Shown: positions 52,552 to 60,818 of the stretch, one piece after another
Position numbering within the stretch: the first letter of the stretch is position 1
How the letters are laid out: the number at the start of each line of letters is the position of its first letter
Source: Shewanella pealeana ATCC 700345
GTDB lineage: Bacteria > Pseudomonadota > Gammaproteobacteria > Enterobacterales > Shewanellaceae
Direction: 5' to 3'
DNA: 64,000 nucleotides
NCBI RefSeq assembly: GCF_000018285.1
Contig: NC_009901.1
Span: 3,905,001 to 3,969,000, forward strand
Notes under the pieces: generated by a model
Databases searched by the model: none
What the model was told of the DNA's origin: nothing
Seen by the model: the letters and a program-made list of their open reading frames with translations, nothing else
Program-made: the position numbers and the translations under genes

Positions 52552-55125
52552 TTAAGCGATTTCCTCTTCGATAATATCCACCAGCTTTAGCTGTTCATCA
52601 TGACCAAAAGAGCTTTTCTCGGCATTCGATACCAAGAATACGTTTTCGGTGCATTCTCCTAAGGTACTTATTTTTGCCGAGTGGATACTCAGATTCTGCT
52701 CAGATAATAAATTACAGATCTGCTCTAGGTACATAGGGTCATCTAAAGTATTAACCTTAAGCAAGGCTCTGTTTTTCTTGGTGGTGTGCAGCACAGTAAC
52801 CACTGGAGGACTATCAAAGTTCTTTAAGGCTCTAGGGGTAACTAGCTTCCTAGGTCTGTCTTTTTGATCAATCGCGCGATAGATGCGCTTAACGATTTGC
52901 TCTATTCTTGGTTCATCATCAATTGGCTCATCTTTATGATCCAGTACCTTGATGATCTCCAACACTTGACCATCTTTAGTTTGCATCATCTGGGCATCTT
53001 TGACCTTGAGCTTAGAGCTAGCTAAAGTCTTAAACAGGTCGACAAACAACTTAGGCCTGTCCTCGGTATAAACATAAATACTGGTAAAGCCATTATCACC
53101 ATTCTTACCGACTAAGACTCGGGTCGTACCCGCAACCCCCTCGAGGAGGCCTTGGCTGATCTCAACGATATCTTCTACAGAGTTACCACTGAAGAAATTA
53201 TTCGGCAAGCTATGCCAGAACTGGCTTAGACGCTCCTCATCGATCCCCGCCTTTACAAGCTCTGCCCTGGCATCCGTCTGATTCTCGCGAATGACGGTAC
53301 GCACCTCGAAGATATTTTCTATTCCCTGTTTTAACGCGTCACGAAGCGCCATATACAAGAGAGTTAGCTGGCTCTCCTGCCAATCGTTCCAATAGCTTTC
53401 GTTAGTCGCCATCATATCGGCGATGGTGAAAAGAAATAGGGCGTTAAGTTTATCTTGCGATCCTATGGTTTTAGCCAAGTGCTTAATCACGTCCGGCTCG
53501 CTGATATCCTGAGTTTGAATTGCGCTAATCAGTAAATCTTGATTGGCCACTAGCCAATAGATAAGCGCCGTGGTTGAAGCCTTTAACAGGTGTTCTTCGG
53601 CAAGTTCCTTAGCCTGAATAGCACTCAACTCACTGTTCTCTATCGCCTGTTTACCAGAGAGGTGATGACAAAGCGTTGCAAACACCAGTGCAAACCGATT
53701 ACCGATATTTTGATAAACCGAATAGGTGAGGCTGTTTTTCTTATTGAGTGCAAAGCTGTCGATATACTGAATCGTTTTAAAGGTGTGCTCATCCACAGTA
53801 AAGGCATTGTGCATATCAAACTGCATCTGACCTTCAATTGCATGCCACTGTGAGCAGTATGCCGCTAATACACCGTAGCGATGCATCAGACCAAGGCATT
53901 TACGTAGGCCCTTAGGATGGGACAAGATAGCTAAGAACTCTTCACGGCACCCCTGATAATCTTGTAACTCGCCGAGCAGCCCACGGCGGGTCTGTCTGAG
54001 TAATCTCAGTGTTTGCGGCGCAATGCCATCGATATTATCGTTCTCGGCAATCAGCTTGAACATACGTATGACCTGACGCTTATCAATGAAAGCTTGGGTA
54101 AATTTCACCTCAATGAGCCCGTTACATACGCTGAAATACTTATCGATGGATTGCAGGTTACCGCGCTCGGTTTCGTTTAGGGTATCGAGCTTAAAAGAGT
54201 CACAGATGATCTGATTTAACTCACGTACGCGAGTCATGGCCCTAAAGAGCTGGCGCATCATACGCTCAATCGCCAGCTGGCTATTATCACCTTGGCCAAA
54301 TTGCATAAACTCGGCCACACCAGCTTGGTGCTCAAACAGCAATACATCCTGCGCCGATTGCGTTACACAGTGCAATGCCCATCTAACGCGACAGATAAAG
54401 TCATAGGCTTCTAATAGCTCATAGACTTCATCTTGCTGTAAAAATCCTATGGTTTTAAGGGCATTGGCATTGGCCAGTGAGAAATGCTTTTGTGCGATCC
54501 ACATAATGGTGTGTACATCGCGTAGGCCACCAGGATTGTTCTTGAGATTAGGCTCTAAATACAGTGCAGTGTTCAGCGCCTTATTGTGTCTGACTTGCTG
54601 CTCGGCCATTTTGGCATCGTAAAAAGACAGGCTGGTCCACAGCTCATTTTGATAAAGCTGCTCTTTAATGGTCAGCGCATGTTTTTTTGAGCCAACTAAA
54701 CAGCGGATATCGAGCAGGTTGGTGGCAATGGTGATATCGGATCTTGCTGACGCTATCGATTCAGAGAGGGTTCTAACTGTTTGACCTATATCTAAGCCAA
54801 AGTCCCAGAGGTGGGTAAGGAAAAGCGATAATTGTTCTTGCTGCTGCGGGGATAACTCTTGCTCTATGATGATGGCTAAATCGACATCGGATCTAGGATG
54901 CAGCGCCCTTCGACCATATCCTCCCACCGCATTAAGCGACATCGAGGTATTATGCAGGTTGTACATCTTCCATAATGAAACCAACATTTCGTCTATATGC
55001 TTAGCGCGCCTCTTTAATAGAGTCTGCACCGGCAGAGTTAAAAACTGCTCGTTAAGCTTTTCGTCGAAGGTTTTTATATGAAACTTCAACTCCGAGAGAG
55101 AATTCAGTTCCAATATACTAGACAT
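52552..55125 (-). CDS. GlnD-like PII uridylyltransferase with degenerate HD domain
   Basis: An 857-residue protein with the full GlnD layout: nucleotidyltransferase domain with VGGYGRRALHPRSDVDLAI (about 67-85), the NNPGGLRDVHT linker (197-206), a central HD-type region (about 430-560) and two C-terminal ACT domains (about 685-760 and 775-850). In the HD region the expected His-Asp pair reads CHHLSGK (487-492), and the later conserved His segment reads ANQDLLIS. Uridylyl removal may therefore be lost. The context (HAD gene, not map/rpsB) suggests a paralogue rather than the canonical glnD; the gene symbol is left open. Confidence 0.82.
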   Translation of the reverse strand: MSSILELNSLSELKFHIKTFDEKLNEQFLTLPVQTLLKRRAKHIDEMLVSLWKMYNLHNTSMSLNAVGGYGRRALHPRSDVDLAIIIEQELSPQQQEQLSLFLTHLWDFGLDIGQTVRTLSESIASARSDITIATNLLDIRCLVGSKKHALTIKEQLYQNELWTSLSFYDAKMAEQQVRHNKALNTALYLEPNLKNNPGGLRDVHTIMWIAQKHFSLANANALKTIGFLQQDEVYELLEAYDFICRVRWALHCVTQSAQDVLLFEHQAGVAEFMQFGQGDNSQLAIERMMRQLFRAMTRVRELNQIICDSFKLDTLNETERGNLQSIDKYFSVCNGLIEVKFTQAFIDKRQVIRMFKLIAENDNIDGIAPQTLRLLRQTRRGLLGELQDYQGCREEFLAILSHPKGLRKCLGLMHRYGVLAAYCSQWHAIEGQMQFDMHNAFTVDEHTFKTIQYIDSFALNKKNSLTYSVYQNIGNRFALVFATLCHHLSGKQAIENSELSAIQAKELAEEHLLKASTTALIYWLVANQDLLISAIQTQDISEPDVIKHLAKTIGSQDKLNALFLFTIADMMATNESYWNDWQESQLTLLYMALRDALKQGIENIFEVRTVIRENQTDARAELVKAGIDEERLSQFWHSLPNNFFSGNSVEDIVEISQGLLEGVAGTTRVLVGKNGDNGFTSIYVYTEDRPKLFVDLFKTLASSKLKVKDAQMMQTKDGQVLEIIKVLDHKDEPIDDEPRIEQIVKRIYRAIDQKDRPRKLVTPRALKNFDSPPVVTVLHTTKKNRALLKVNTLDDPMYLEQICNLLSEQNLSIHSAKISTLGECTENVFLVSNAEKSSFGHDEQLKLVDIIEEEIA

Positions 55126-55358
55126 AATAAGGCTTTTTCCTATTCGCTATATAACCACTTGCTTATACCTTAATACATATAAGGTAGATGACAACATTCA
55201 ACGTTCTAATTAGCCCGCAGAAAACATGATTTGACTGGATTAATTGCACCACAACCATAACAATTGCAAGACTTTTTTTCAACAAGACTCAGCCTTAGCT
55301 AGCTTCCGACTGGTAAACTTAGGCTAGATATATCAAAAAAATAGCATTGGAGTGCTCA

Positions 55359-55418
55359 ATGACTCAATGGGGAAAACCAGACCAACAAGCTTGTATCAAC
55401 TTTATATATGCGCCTTAA
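55359..55418 (+). CDS. Possible 19-residue leader peptide
   Basis: ATG preceded at a seven-base spacing by TTGGAG, then 19 codons (MTQWGKPDQQACINFIYAP) to a TAA. Two hairpins lie between it and the next gene. It may be a leader peptide or chance. It is supported only by its ribosome site and position. Confidence 0.3.
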   Translation: MTQWGKPDQQACINFIYAP

Positions 55419-55456
55419 ATAATAACAAGTTAACCATATTTACCCGTTTAAGCGAA

Positions 55457-55490
55457 TAGAGTAGTCTGTGACTTAAAACAGACTACTCTA
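55457..55490 (+). other. Strong hairpin in the leader of the 137-aa gene
   Basis: TAGAGTAGTCTGT and its exact reverse complement ACAGACTACTCTA around an eight-base loop. No T-run follows, so a simple terminator is not likely. A weaker hairpin CATAGCC / GGCTATG follows at 55495-55519. Confidence 0.7.
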
Positions 55491-55538
55491 AAGCCATAGC
55501 CAGCAATAACATGGCTATGACAAACTAAAGGCGACTCA

Positions 55539-55952
55539 ATGAAGCAGAAAATCGTATTAGTGAAGAGCTATTTCGCCAAGATTGAAACCGATAAGCGCGA
55601 AGAGATGTGGGCCGCTAAGCCAAAGACATCGGAATTTGAATATTCCACCTGTAAAATAGATAGCGAGCGGCTCAATACCGATCTACAGCTGGCAATAGAA
55701 AGCCTCAACAATACTGGTTATAAGGTGGTGCAGATAACGCCTGTGCTCTCTGGAGATTTTGCCTTTGAAGATCACTTCAGCGACCCGCATCTGCTAGGCA
55801 ATGGTGTCACCACTTCTGGCGGCTATGGCTATGGTTTTTCTTACACCGACAGCTTGATTATCTTGGCTGAACTTGTGACTCCCCCCTCAAGCAATCCAGT
55901 GACTGCAATCCCAGATGAAGAAGACAGCAGCATAGCTCCCGACGCAGTCTAA
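55539..55952 (+). CDS. Conserved-looking protein of unknown function
   Basis: A 137-residue cytoplasmic protein I do not recognise. The N-terminal half is charged (MKQKIVLVKSYFAKIETDKR), the middle contains a strand-rich region and a Gly-rich stretch (TSGGYGYGFSYTDS), and the tail is acidic. A clear AAAGGCGA ribosome site precedes ATG. It faces the barrel protein gene tail to tail. The codon-like composition and its promoter-side structures support it as a real gene. Confidence 0.65.
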   Translation: MKQKIVLVKSYFAKIETDKREEMWAAKPKTSEFEYSTCKIDSERLNTDLQLAIESLNNTGYKVVQITPVLSGDFAFEDHFSDPHLLGNGVTTSGGYGYGFSYTDSLIILAELVTPPSSNPVTAIPDEEDSSIAPDAV

Positions 55953-55979
55953 TTAATGCTTATCTATCCCTGCTTAGAA

Positions 55980-57056
55980 CTACACATTCTGAAATAACAC
56001 TTCGACAGTAAAGGTTAGGATGAACTGATTGATCCGCATCGAAAACTCATCCTCCTTACTCCAATTATATTCAGGGGTAATGGCGAAGAATAACCAGTCT
56101 CTGGCGTAGTTTTGCCTGTAGGTCAGGCTAATGCTGGCATCTTTAACGAAGTGATAAGGCTCATCGACACCGTAAATACTGGCCTGATAACTCATTGCCT
56201 GTTTATTATTGATGTACTGATAAACCTTAAAACTAGAACCAAACTCCCAACCGTTATCTCGATTCTCATATTGCGCGACGGCACTCCAGCGGGCAACGAA
56301 AGTCTCGTTAAACGCATGCTCAATATCAAACTCGGTTGATTCACCGGTGACCTTCTTCTCTTGGTAAAGCTTCTGAGTTAAGCGGGTAACGGTATTGTCT
56401 GAAATCGGATAGGTGTAGCGCCATCTAGCTTCGATTTTTGGCTTAAAGTTGGCCTTGATGTTAAAACTAACCCGGTCTTTCGCATACCAGTCATACCTGA
56501 GACCAATATCCGTTTCATTATTACCATCAGGCGAACGAATAAAGCCGAATGGATCGTCTTCCCCAGTCGTATCAAAGATAAGTTTTAACCGTTTTGTCAC
56601 CCCGGGAAGATTCAATCTGGCATTGAGGTTTGCCCGATATTTAAAGCCCTCCTTCTCATAGTGCGAAAAGTCGTTATACCAACGAACTATGGTGCCAGCC
56701 CTCGCATCCTCTTCGATCCTGTCATCAACAAAAAAGTTATCAAACCAGATCGCAGGTTGGCAAAACTTAGTATTGAGGTAATCGAAGGCTTTATCTATCG
56801 CCTCTTCCATCTGTGACTCGCTATAACATGGGTCATCTTCAGGGGCGAGGCTGGCTTTAACTTCTTCATGCTTAACTTCTACAGACTTTGCCTCCGTTGG
56901 TTTAAGCTCCGCAGGCCTCACTTTTGTAGAGCTAGGCACAGGTATCCCCCCCCCATAAGCAGGGGCAAAATGAAAGGCTAAAACAATAAATAACAGCCAC
57001 TTAAACGACAAGCTAGACACTCTGAATATGACATTAATGTTTCGAGATAGTATCAT
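55980..57056 (-). CDS. Putative outer membrane beta-barrel protein
   Basis: A 358-residue exported protein: signal segment (about 15-34, ending HFAPAYGGG), a Lys/Glu/Pro-rich linker (38-70, VRPAELKPTEAKSVEVKHEE-like), then a region rich in alternating aromatic/polar strands that looks like a barrel (about 115-358, ending VEVLFQNV). A run of nine G in the coding strand (56954-56946) encodes Gly35-37 near the signal cleavage site. It lies 28 bp after the beta-CASP hydrolase gene on the same strand. Family not recognised. Confidence 0.65.
   Translation of the reverse strand: MILSRNINVIFRVSSLSFKWLLFIVLAFHFAPAYGGGIPVPSSTKVRPAELKPTEAKSVEVKHEEVKASLAPEDDPCYSESQMEEAIDKAFDYLNTKFCQPAIWFDNFFVDDRIEEDARAGTIVRWYNDFSHYEKEGFKYRANLNARLNLPGVTKRLKLIFDTTGEDDPFGFIRSPDGNNETDIGLRYDWYAKDRVSFNIKANFKPKIEARWRYTYPISDNTVTRLTQKLYQEKKVTGESTEFDIEHAFNETFVARWSAVAQYENRDNGWEFGSSFKVYQYINNKQAMSYQASIYGVDEPYHFVKDASISLTYRQNYARDWLFFAITPEYNWSKEDEFSMRINQFILTFTVEVLFQNV
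56946..56954 (-). repeat. G9 homopolymer in the barrel protein gene
   Basis: Nine consecutive G on the coding strand at codons 35-37. The frame is intact at this length. Confidence 0.9.
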
Positions 57057-57084
57057 CCATCACAGAGGTTTTACATCTTGAGGC

Positions 57085-58554
57085 TCACTCATCTTGCTTC
57101 CCATTGCCAAGAGCGCTCGGTAACCAAACAAATTTAGGCAGCCGACTAAGATCCAGGCAATTACCTTGCTCTGCTATCGCACTTTGTCTAGGAGCTAAGC
57201 TGCTATTTGCATTAAGTTGAGCTAGTAACACCTTTTGCGCCTCTACCTCTCCGTGTACTAATACGATGGGAGGAGAATCATTAAAGTGTCGATACCAGCA
57301 CAATAACTCCGCCTGATCCGCATGAGCCGAGAGTCCTCCGACCGTATGTAACCTTGCCGCCACATTAATGCTTTGCCCACTGATAGTCAGACTCTCTGCG
57401 CCATCCACCAAGAGTCGCCCAGGAGTACCATGCGCTTGATAGCCACAAATAATCACGTCAGAGAAGCTATTAGCTAAGTTGTGCTCTAAGTGACAACGGA
57501 TTCGACCACCGTTACACATGCCGCTACCTGCGATAATAATTAGTCCTTGGTGGATATGGTTGAGCTCCATCGACTCCTCAGTGGTGTCGATAAAGTCCAC
57601 ATTGGACAGTAGAGGGTGCTTGCCGGGAGACATATGGGTGAAGCGTTTAAAATCCTCATCCATAAGGCCATAATTATCGACATAGATCTGTGTCGCTTTG
57701 ATTGCCATAGGGCTATCGAGGCAGATCCGCCAGCGAGAGAGATCCCACTCCTTAGCGTAGAGATGAAACAGGTAGAGCAGCTCCTGCGCTCGGCCAACCG
57801 AAAATGCTGGCAACAGAATATTGCCACGACTCTGTTCAATGGTGCGGGCAAATATCGCTCTCAACTCCTCAAGGGTATCATCCCAACTGCGATGCAGCCT
57901 GTCACCATAAGTACTTTCCATCAACACCAGATCTGCGCTATCGATGAATGTTGGATCATCAAGAATCGGCATCCCCTCGCGGCCTAGATCGCCACTAAAT
58001 ACCAGTTTCTTAGTTTCTGAACCTTCTCCTAACCAAAGCTCAACCACAGCAGAGCCCAAAATATGCCCCGCATCCGACAGACATACTTTAAGATGAGGGG
58101 CCACCTCTTTATTCTCGCCATAATCTAGTGCCACAAACTGTAGCATCACTCGCTCAACATCAGCTTCATCAAATAAGGGGTCAAGCAAAGGCAGATCATT
58201 CTTTGCCCTTTTCTTGTTGAGTCTTTCAGTATCTCTTGCCTGCAACATGGCGGCATCTTTTAGCATGACGCCACACAGCTCTACCGTGGCCTTGTGGCTA
58301 TAGATAGGGCCTGTAAACCCAGATTTAACTAACAGAGGGAGCCGACCTGAGTGATCGATATGAGCATGACTTAAAACTACTGCGTGGATCTGTGATGGAG
58401 TGAAGGCAAAAGGCTCGTGATTACGCAACACATCGGCCTTACTCCCTTGGATCAAGCCGCAATCGAGCAGCACTTGTCGTCCATCAATCGTGAGTAAGTG
58501 ACAAGAGCCTGTCACTTCCTGAGTCGCACCTAAAAAAGACAGAGTCATCTGCAT
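57085..58554 (-). CDS. Beta-CASP metallo-beta-lactamase-fold RNA hydrolase
   Basis: A 489-residue zinc-dependent nuclease-type enzyme. Motifs: LDCGLIQG, SHAHIDHSGRLP (zinc His and Asp), GHILGSAVVEL, FSGDLGREG, MESTYGDR, GSGMCNGGRIRCH and the beta-CASP end GGLSAHADQAELL. This family includes the RNA-processing factors CPSF73 and bacterial RNases, so RNA is the likely substrate. The start at ATG 58554 follows GAGGAAG; an upstream GTG (58575) lies in front of that site and is discarded. The barrel protein gene follows it at 28 bp. Confidence 0.9.
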   Translation of the reverse strand: MQMTLSFLGATQEVTGSCHLLTIDGRQVLLDCGLIQGSKADVLRNHEPFAFTPSQIHAVVLSHAHIDHSGRLPLLVKSGFTGPIYSHKATVELCGVMLKDAAMLQARDTERLNKKRAKNDLPLLDPLFDEADVERVMLQFVALDYGENKEVAPHLKVCLSDAGHILGSAVVELWLGEGSETKKLVFSGDLGREGMPILDDPTFIDSADLVLMESTYGDRLHRSWDDTLEELRAIFARTIEQSRGNILLPAFSVGRAQELLYLFHLYAKEWDLSRWRICLDSPMAIKATQIYVDNYGLMDEDFKRFTHMSPGKHPLLSNVDFIDTTEESMELNHIHQGLIIIAGSGMCNGGRIRCHLEHNLANSFSDVIICGYQAHGTPGRLLVDGAESLTISGQSINVAARLHTVGGLSAHADQAELLCWYRHFNDSPPIVLVHGEVEAQKVLLAQLNANSSLAPRQSAIAEQGNCLDLSRLPKFVWLPSALGNGKQDE

Positions 58555-58707
58555 GGCATTCTTCCTCAAAGGCACCTTTATTCCCTTTAGGCGAGTTCAA
58601 CACAGGGGGCATTTGTGGTGCTTATGCTTAAAAGATAAACCCTCAATGGCTTTTCGACTAGCAATTAGGCTAAAAATATCTCGGAAATGACTCTCAAACT
58701 TTTTCCA

Positions 58708-58741
58708 TAAAAAAAGCAGGAATAACTTAAGTATCCTGCTT
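58708..58741 (-). terminator. Terminator after the porin gene
   Basis: Minus-strand GCAGGATAC...TTATTCCTGC hairpin followed by a run of seven T. Confidence 0.75.
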
Positions 58742-58813
58742 ATAAATGGGAGCTTTTAGCTGAGCCCATGTGTGGGCTCAATACAACTAAGTTAGACTTA
58801 CGTCCAGTTTCAT

Positions 58814-60004
58814 TTAGTACTTGGCTTGCATTGTTAGCCATAATTTATCGGTATCATTTGAGAAACCGTATCCCGCATCCGCACCACTGAAACTGGCATA
58901 TTTAATCCCTACGCTATAGTACTTAGCAAATGGATAAGTCGCAGCAACGCCCCACTCTTTACCCATATCGATGTCACCATAATCAGATTCAAACATATGG
59001 TATTTAGCCAACAGTTTTAGCCCTGCAAGCTTAGCGGTAACAATGAAGTGAGTATCGACTAGGCCATTTTCCCAGTTACCTTTACCACCAAACAAGAACT
59101 TATCTGTCCAACCGTTAAAGGCGTGCAATGTCGCAAGAGGCGTGATAAATCCAGCCTTGCCGTCATCCGAGCCCAGTACTTCGTAACCAACTTTGGCGCC
59201 AAAAGCATCGAAGTTAACGCCTGCACCTAGCTTGTAGTAAGACGCGCTGTAACTTACAGGGTTATCGCTACCTTCTGACTGCTGTGCATATTCTGCTTCG
59301 TAGCTAAGCTTTAATGAATCAAGCTTGATATCACCCGTTGCGCGGATACCATAGGTATCGGTAGAAAAAGAGGGTACATCAATATTATCAATTAAATAGC
59401 CATAACCAGAGATCTTAGCGAAATCCAATGCCTTGTAGTTGATATTGACTAAGTTAGTTTCGTTTTCATGTTCTTCTTTGCCTGAACCTTCAGGGAAAAT
59501 ACGGTTCACATTAGCCACATAAGCGTAGTATGCCGTCAAGCCTTCGATTGCAGTGTTCTTCACCGAAACCGCGTCATATGTCTGCTCATTTTGGCGGAAA
59601 CCCACCCCCCCCACAAAACGCTGGTTATCGAGTAAAATACGTTGACGACCAAGCTTTGCTAGCGTTTCAGCAGGGCCTTTATAACCAATGTAACCTTGGT
59701 TAATTTGGGTATATTTATAATCTGCAATCAATGGCTCATTATCTGTAGACCGAACATCGTCAATTTCGGCAACAGCAAATAAGTTATACAGATCGCCAGT
59801 TTGATAGTTCAGGCGGGTACGCAAGGTGGTTTGATTTTGCTGATCAACATTCGCCACATCCACATCTTCATAACGAAGACGGAACTGTACTTTTACAGCG
59901 GAGTCATCGATAAAGGCTTTCTTTAGTGGGTCAACGGTTTCTGCGGTTACGGCAGTTGAAGCTAAGCTTGCGAGTACAGCTAGGGTAAGGGCATGGACTT
60001 TCAT
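58814..60004 (-). CDS. Outer membrane porin (Opr-like)
   Basis: A 396-residue barrel with signal peptide MKVHALTLAVLASLASTAVT ending in AE. It has the strand pattern VKVQFRLRYEDVDV and TTLRTRLNYQTGDLYN, and the GRQRILLDNQRFVGGVGFRQNEQ-like constriction region seen in Opr-type porins. The C-terminus does not end in Phe but in MQAKY, with an aromatic last residue, as barrels need. An eight-G run encodes the VGGVG segment. A CRP-like TGTGA-N6-TCATCA site lies at 60118-60134, about 115 bp upstream. Substrate unknown. Confidence 0.82.
   Translation of the reverse strand: MKVHALTLAVLASLASTAVTAETVDPLKKAFIDDSAVKVQFRLRYEDVDVANVDQQNQTTLRTRLNYQTGDLYNLFAVAEIDDVRSTDNEPLIADYKYTQINQGYIGYKGPAETLAKLGRQRILLDNQRFVGGVGFRQNEQTYDAVSVKNTAIEGLTAYYAYVANVNRIFPEGSGKEEHENETNLVNINYKALDFAKISGYGYLIDNIDVPSFSTDTYGIRATGDIKLDSLKLSYEAEYAQQSEGSDNPVSYSASYYKLGAGVNFDAFGAKVGYEVLGSDDGKAGFITPLATLHAFNGWTDKFLFGGKGNWENGLVDTHFIVTAKLAGLKLLAKYHMFESDYGDIDMGKEWGVAATYPFAKYYSVGIKYASFSGADAGYGFSNDTDKLWLTMQAKY
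59605..59612 (-). repeat. G8 homopolymer in the porin gene
   Basis: Eight consecutive G on the coding strand in the segment encoding VGGVG. Confidence 0.85.
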
Positions 60005-60496
60005 TTATTGTAATCCTTTCGTTTCATCATTCTCACATGCAGTTATATTAATGAAACAGATTTAACTTTTTGATCTAAAACAATGTTACACCTTGATTAC
60101 AATTTAGATTTAATATCTGTGACAAAGATCATCATCGAATACTAATTTAGGGATACCTACAAGTAGGTATTTATTTTGATTTCCTAATTTTTTAACAGCT
60201 TAAATAACTTGTAGCGGTGACTTTTTTAGCGGAGTCATCACTGGCTATTCGAATCAACTAGAAATGCGTTATTAAACCAAATGCCATCGCAAAGTAATGC
60301 TAAAAGATAAAAATCAGACCTATACCTAATCCAATTGGTATTATTCAAAAGCTAAAAGTAACCAGACAACAATGGTCTAAATAAGCTTAATTATTAAGTA
60401 AGTATTAAACCTCTACTAGCAACCTTGAAATTAATCCAACGATTAGCTTTACTTACCTAAGTAACAAAACTGTTCATTCACTATTTAGGGGTTGAT
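60005..60496. other. Divergent promoter region of porin and ydcH-like gene
   Basis: About 490 bp of AT-rich DNA. It holds a CRP-like site (60118-60134) on the porin side. No gene or repeat is seen, apart from the phrase AATCCAATTGGTATTATT at about 60330-60347, which resembles half of the repeat-A end. Confidence 0.5.
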
Positions 60497-60745
60497 ATGT
60501 TAGGCGAAGACCACTCACTTGTTCATGAGTTTCCTGAGTACCAAAATATTATTGTTAAGCTTTGCCAAAGCGACGATGCTTTTGCAAAAGATACCAAACA
60601 CTATAATGCACTGGATAAAGAGATCCGAGATCTTGAGTTAAGAGGCGCGCCCATTGATGACGATGCTATGCATCAACTGAAACATGATCGAGCGGAGTTA
60701 AAAGACTCACTATTTTATCGCCTTAGCAAAAGTAGTAGCCAATAA
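60497..60745 (+). CDS. YdcH/DUF465 family small protein
   Basis: An 82-residue charged helical protein of the DUF465 (YdcH) family. The pattern LVHEFPEYQNIIVKL near the N-terminus and LKHDRAELKDSLFYRL near the C-terminus are typical. It should be a small antiparallel coiled coil in the cytoplasm. Function is not established. Preceded by AGGGGTTG, followed by a strong terminator shared with the curlin gene. Confidence 0.88.
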   Translation: MLGEDHSLVHEFPEYQNIIVKLCQSDDAFAKDTKHYNALDKEIRDLELRGAPIDDDAMHQLKHDRAELKDSLFYRLSKSSSQ

Positions 60746-60778
60746 ATATTTTCAATACATTTATCGCCAAAAAAGCAG

Positions 60779-60804
60779 AAAGGGAGCCGAAGCTCCCTTT
60801 TTTA
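60779..60804. terminator. Bidirectional terminator between ydcH-like and curlin genes
   Basis: AAAGGGAGC / GCTCCCTTT hairpin with a four-base loop and T-runs on both strands. Confidence 0.88.
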
Positions 60805-60818
60805 ATATATCAACGTCA

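Larger units (their letters stand above)
55126..55538. other. Intergenic region with a structured leader before the 137-aa protein
   Basis: It holds the glnD-like promoter on the left. To the right is a possible 19-codon leader frame (55359-55418), a 13-bp stem hairpin (55457-55490) and a second 7-bp stem hairpin (55495-55519). The two hairpins lie within 85 bp of the next start. Confidence 0.55.

Noticed and set aside
55457..55490. Hairpin as a simple rho-independent terminator
   Set aside because: It is not followed by a T-run and lies just before a gene in the same direction.
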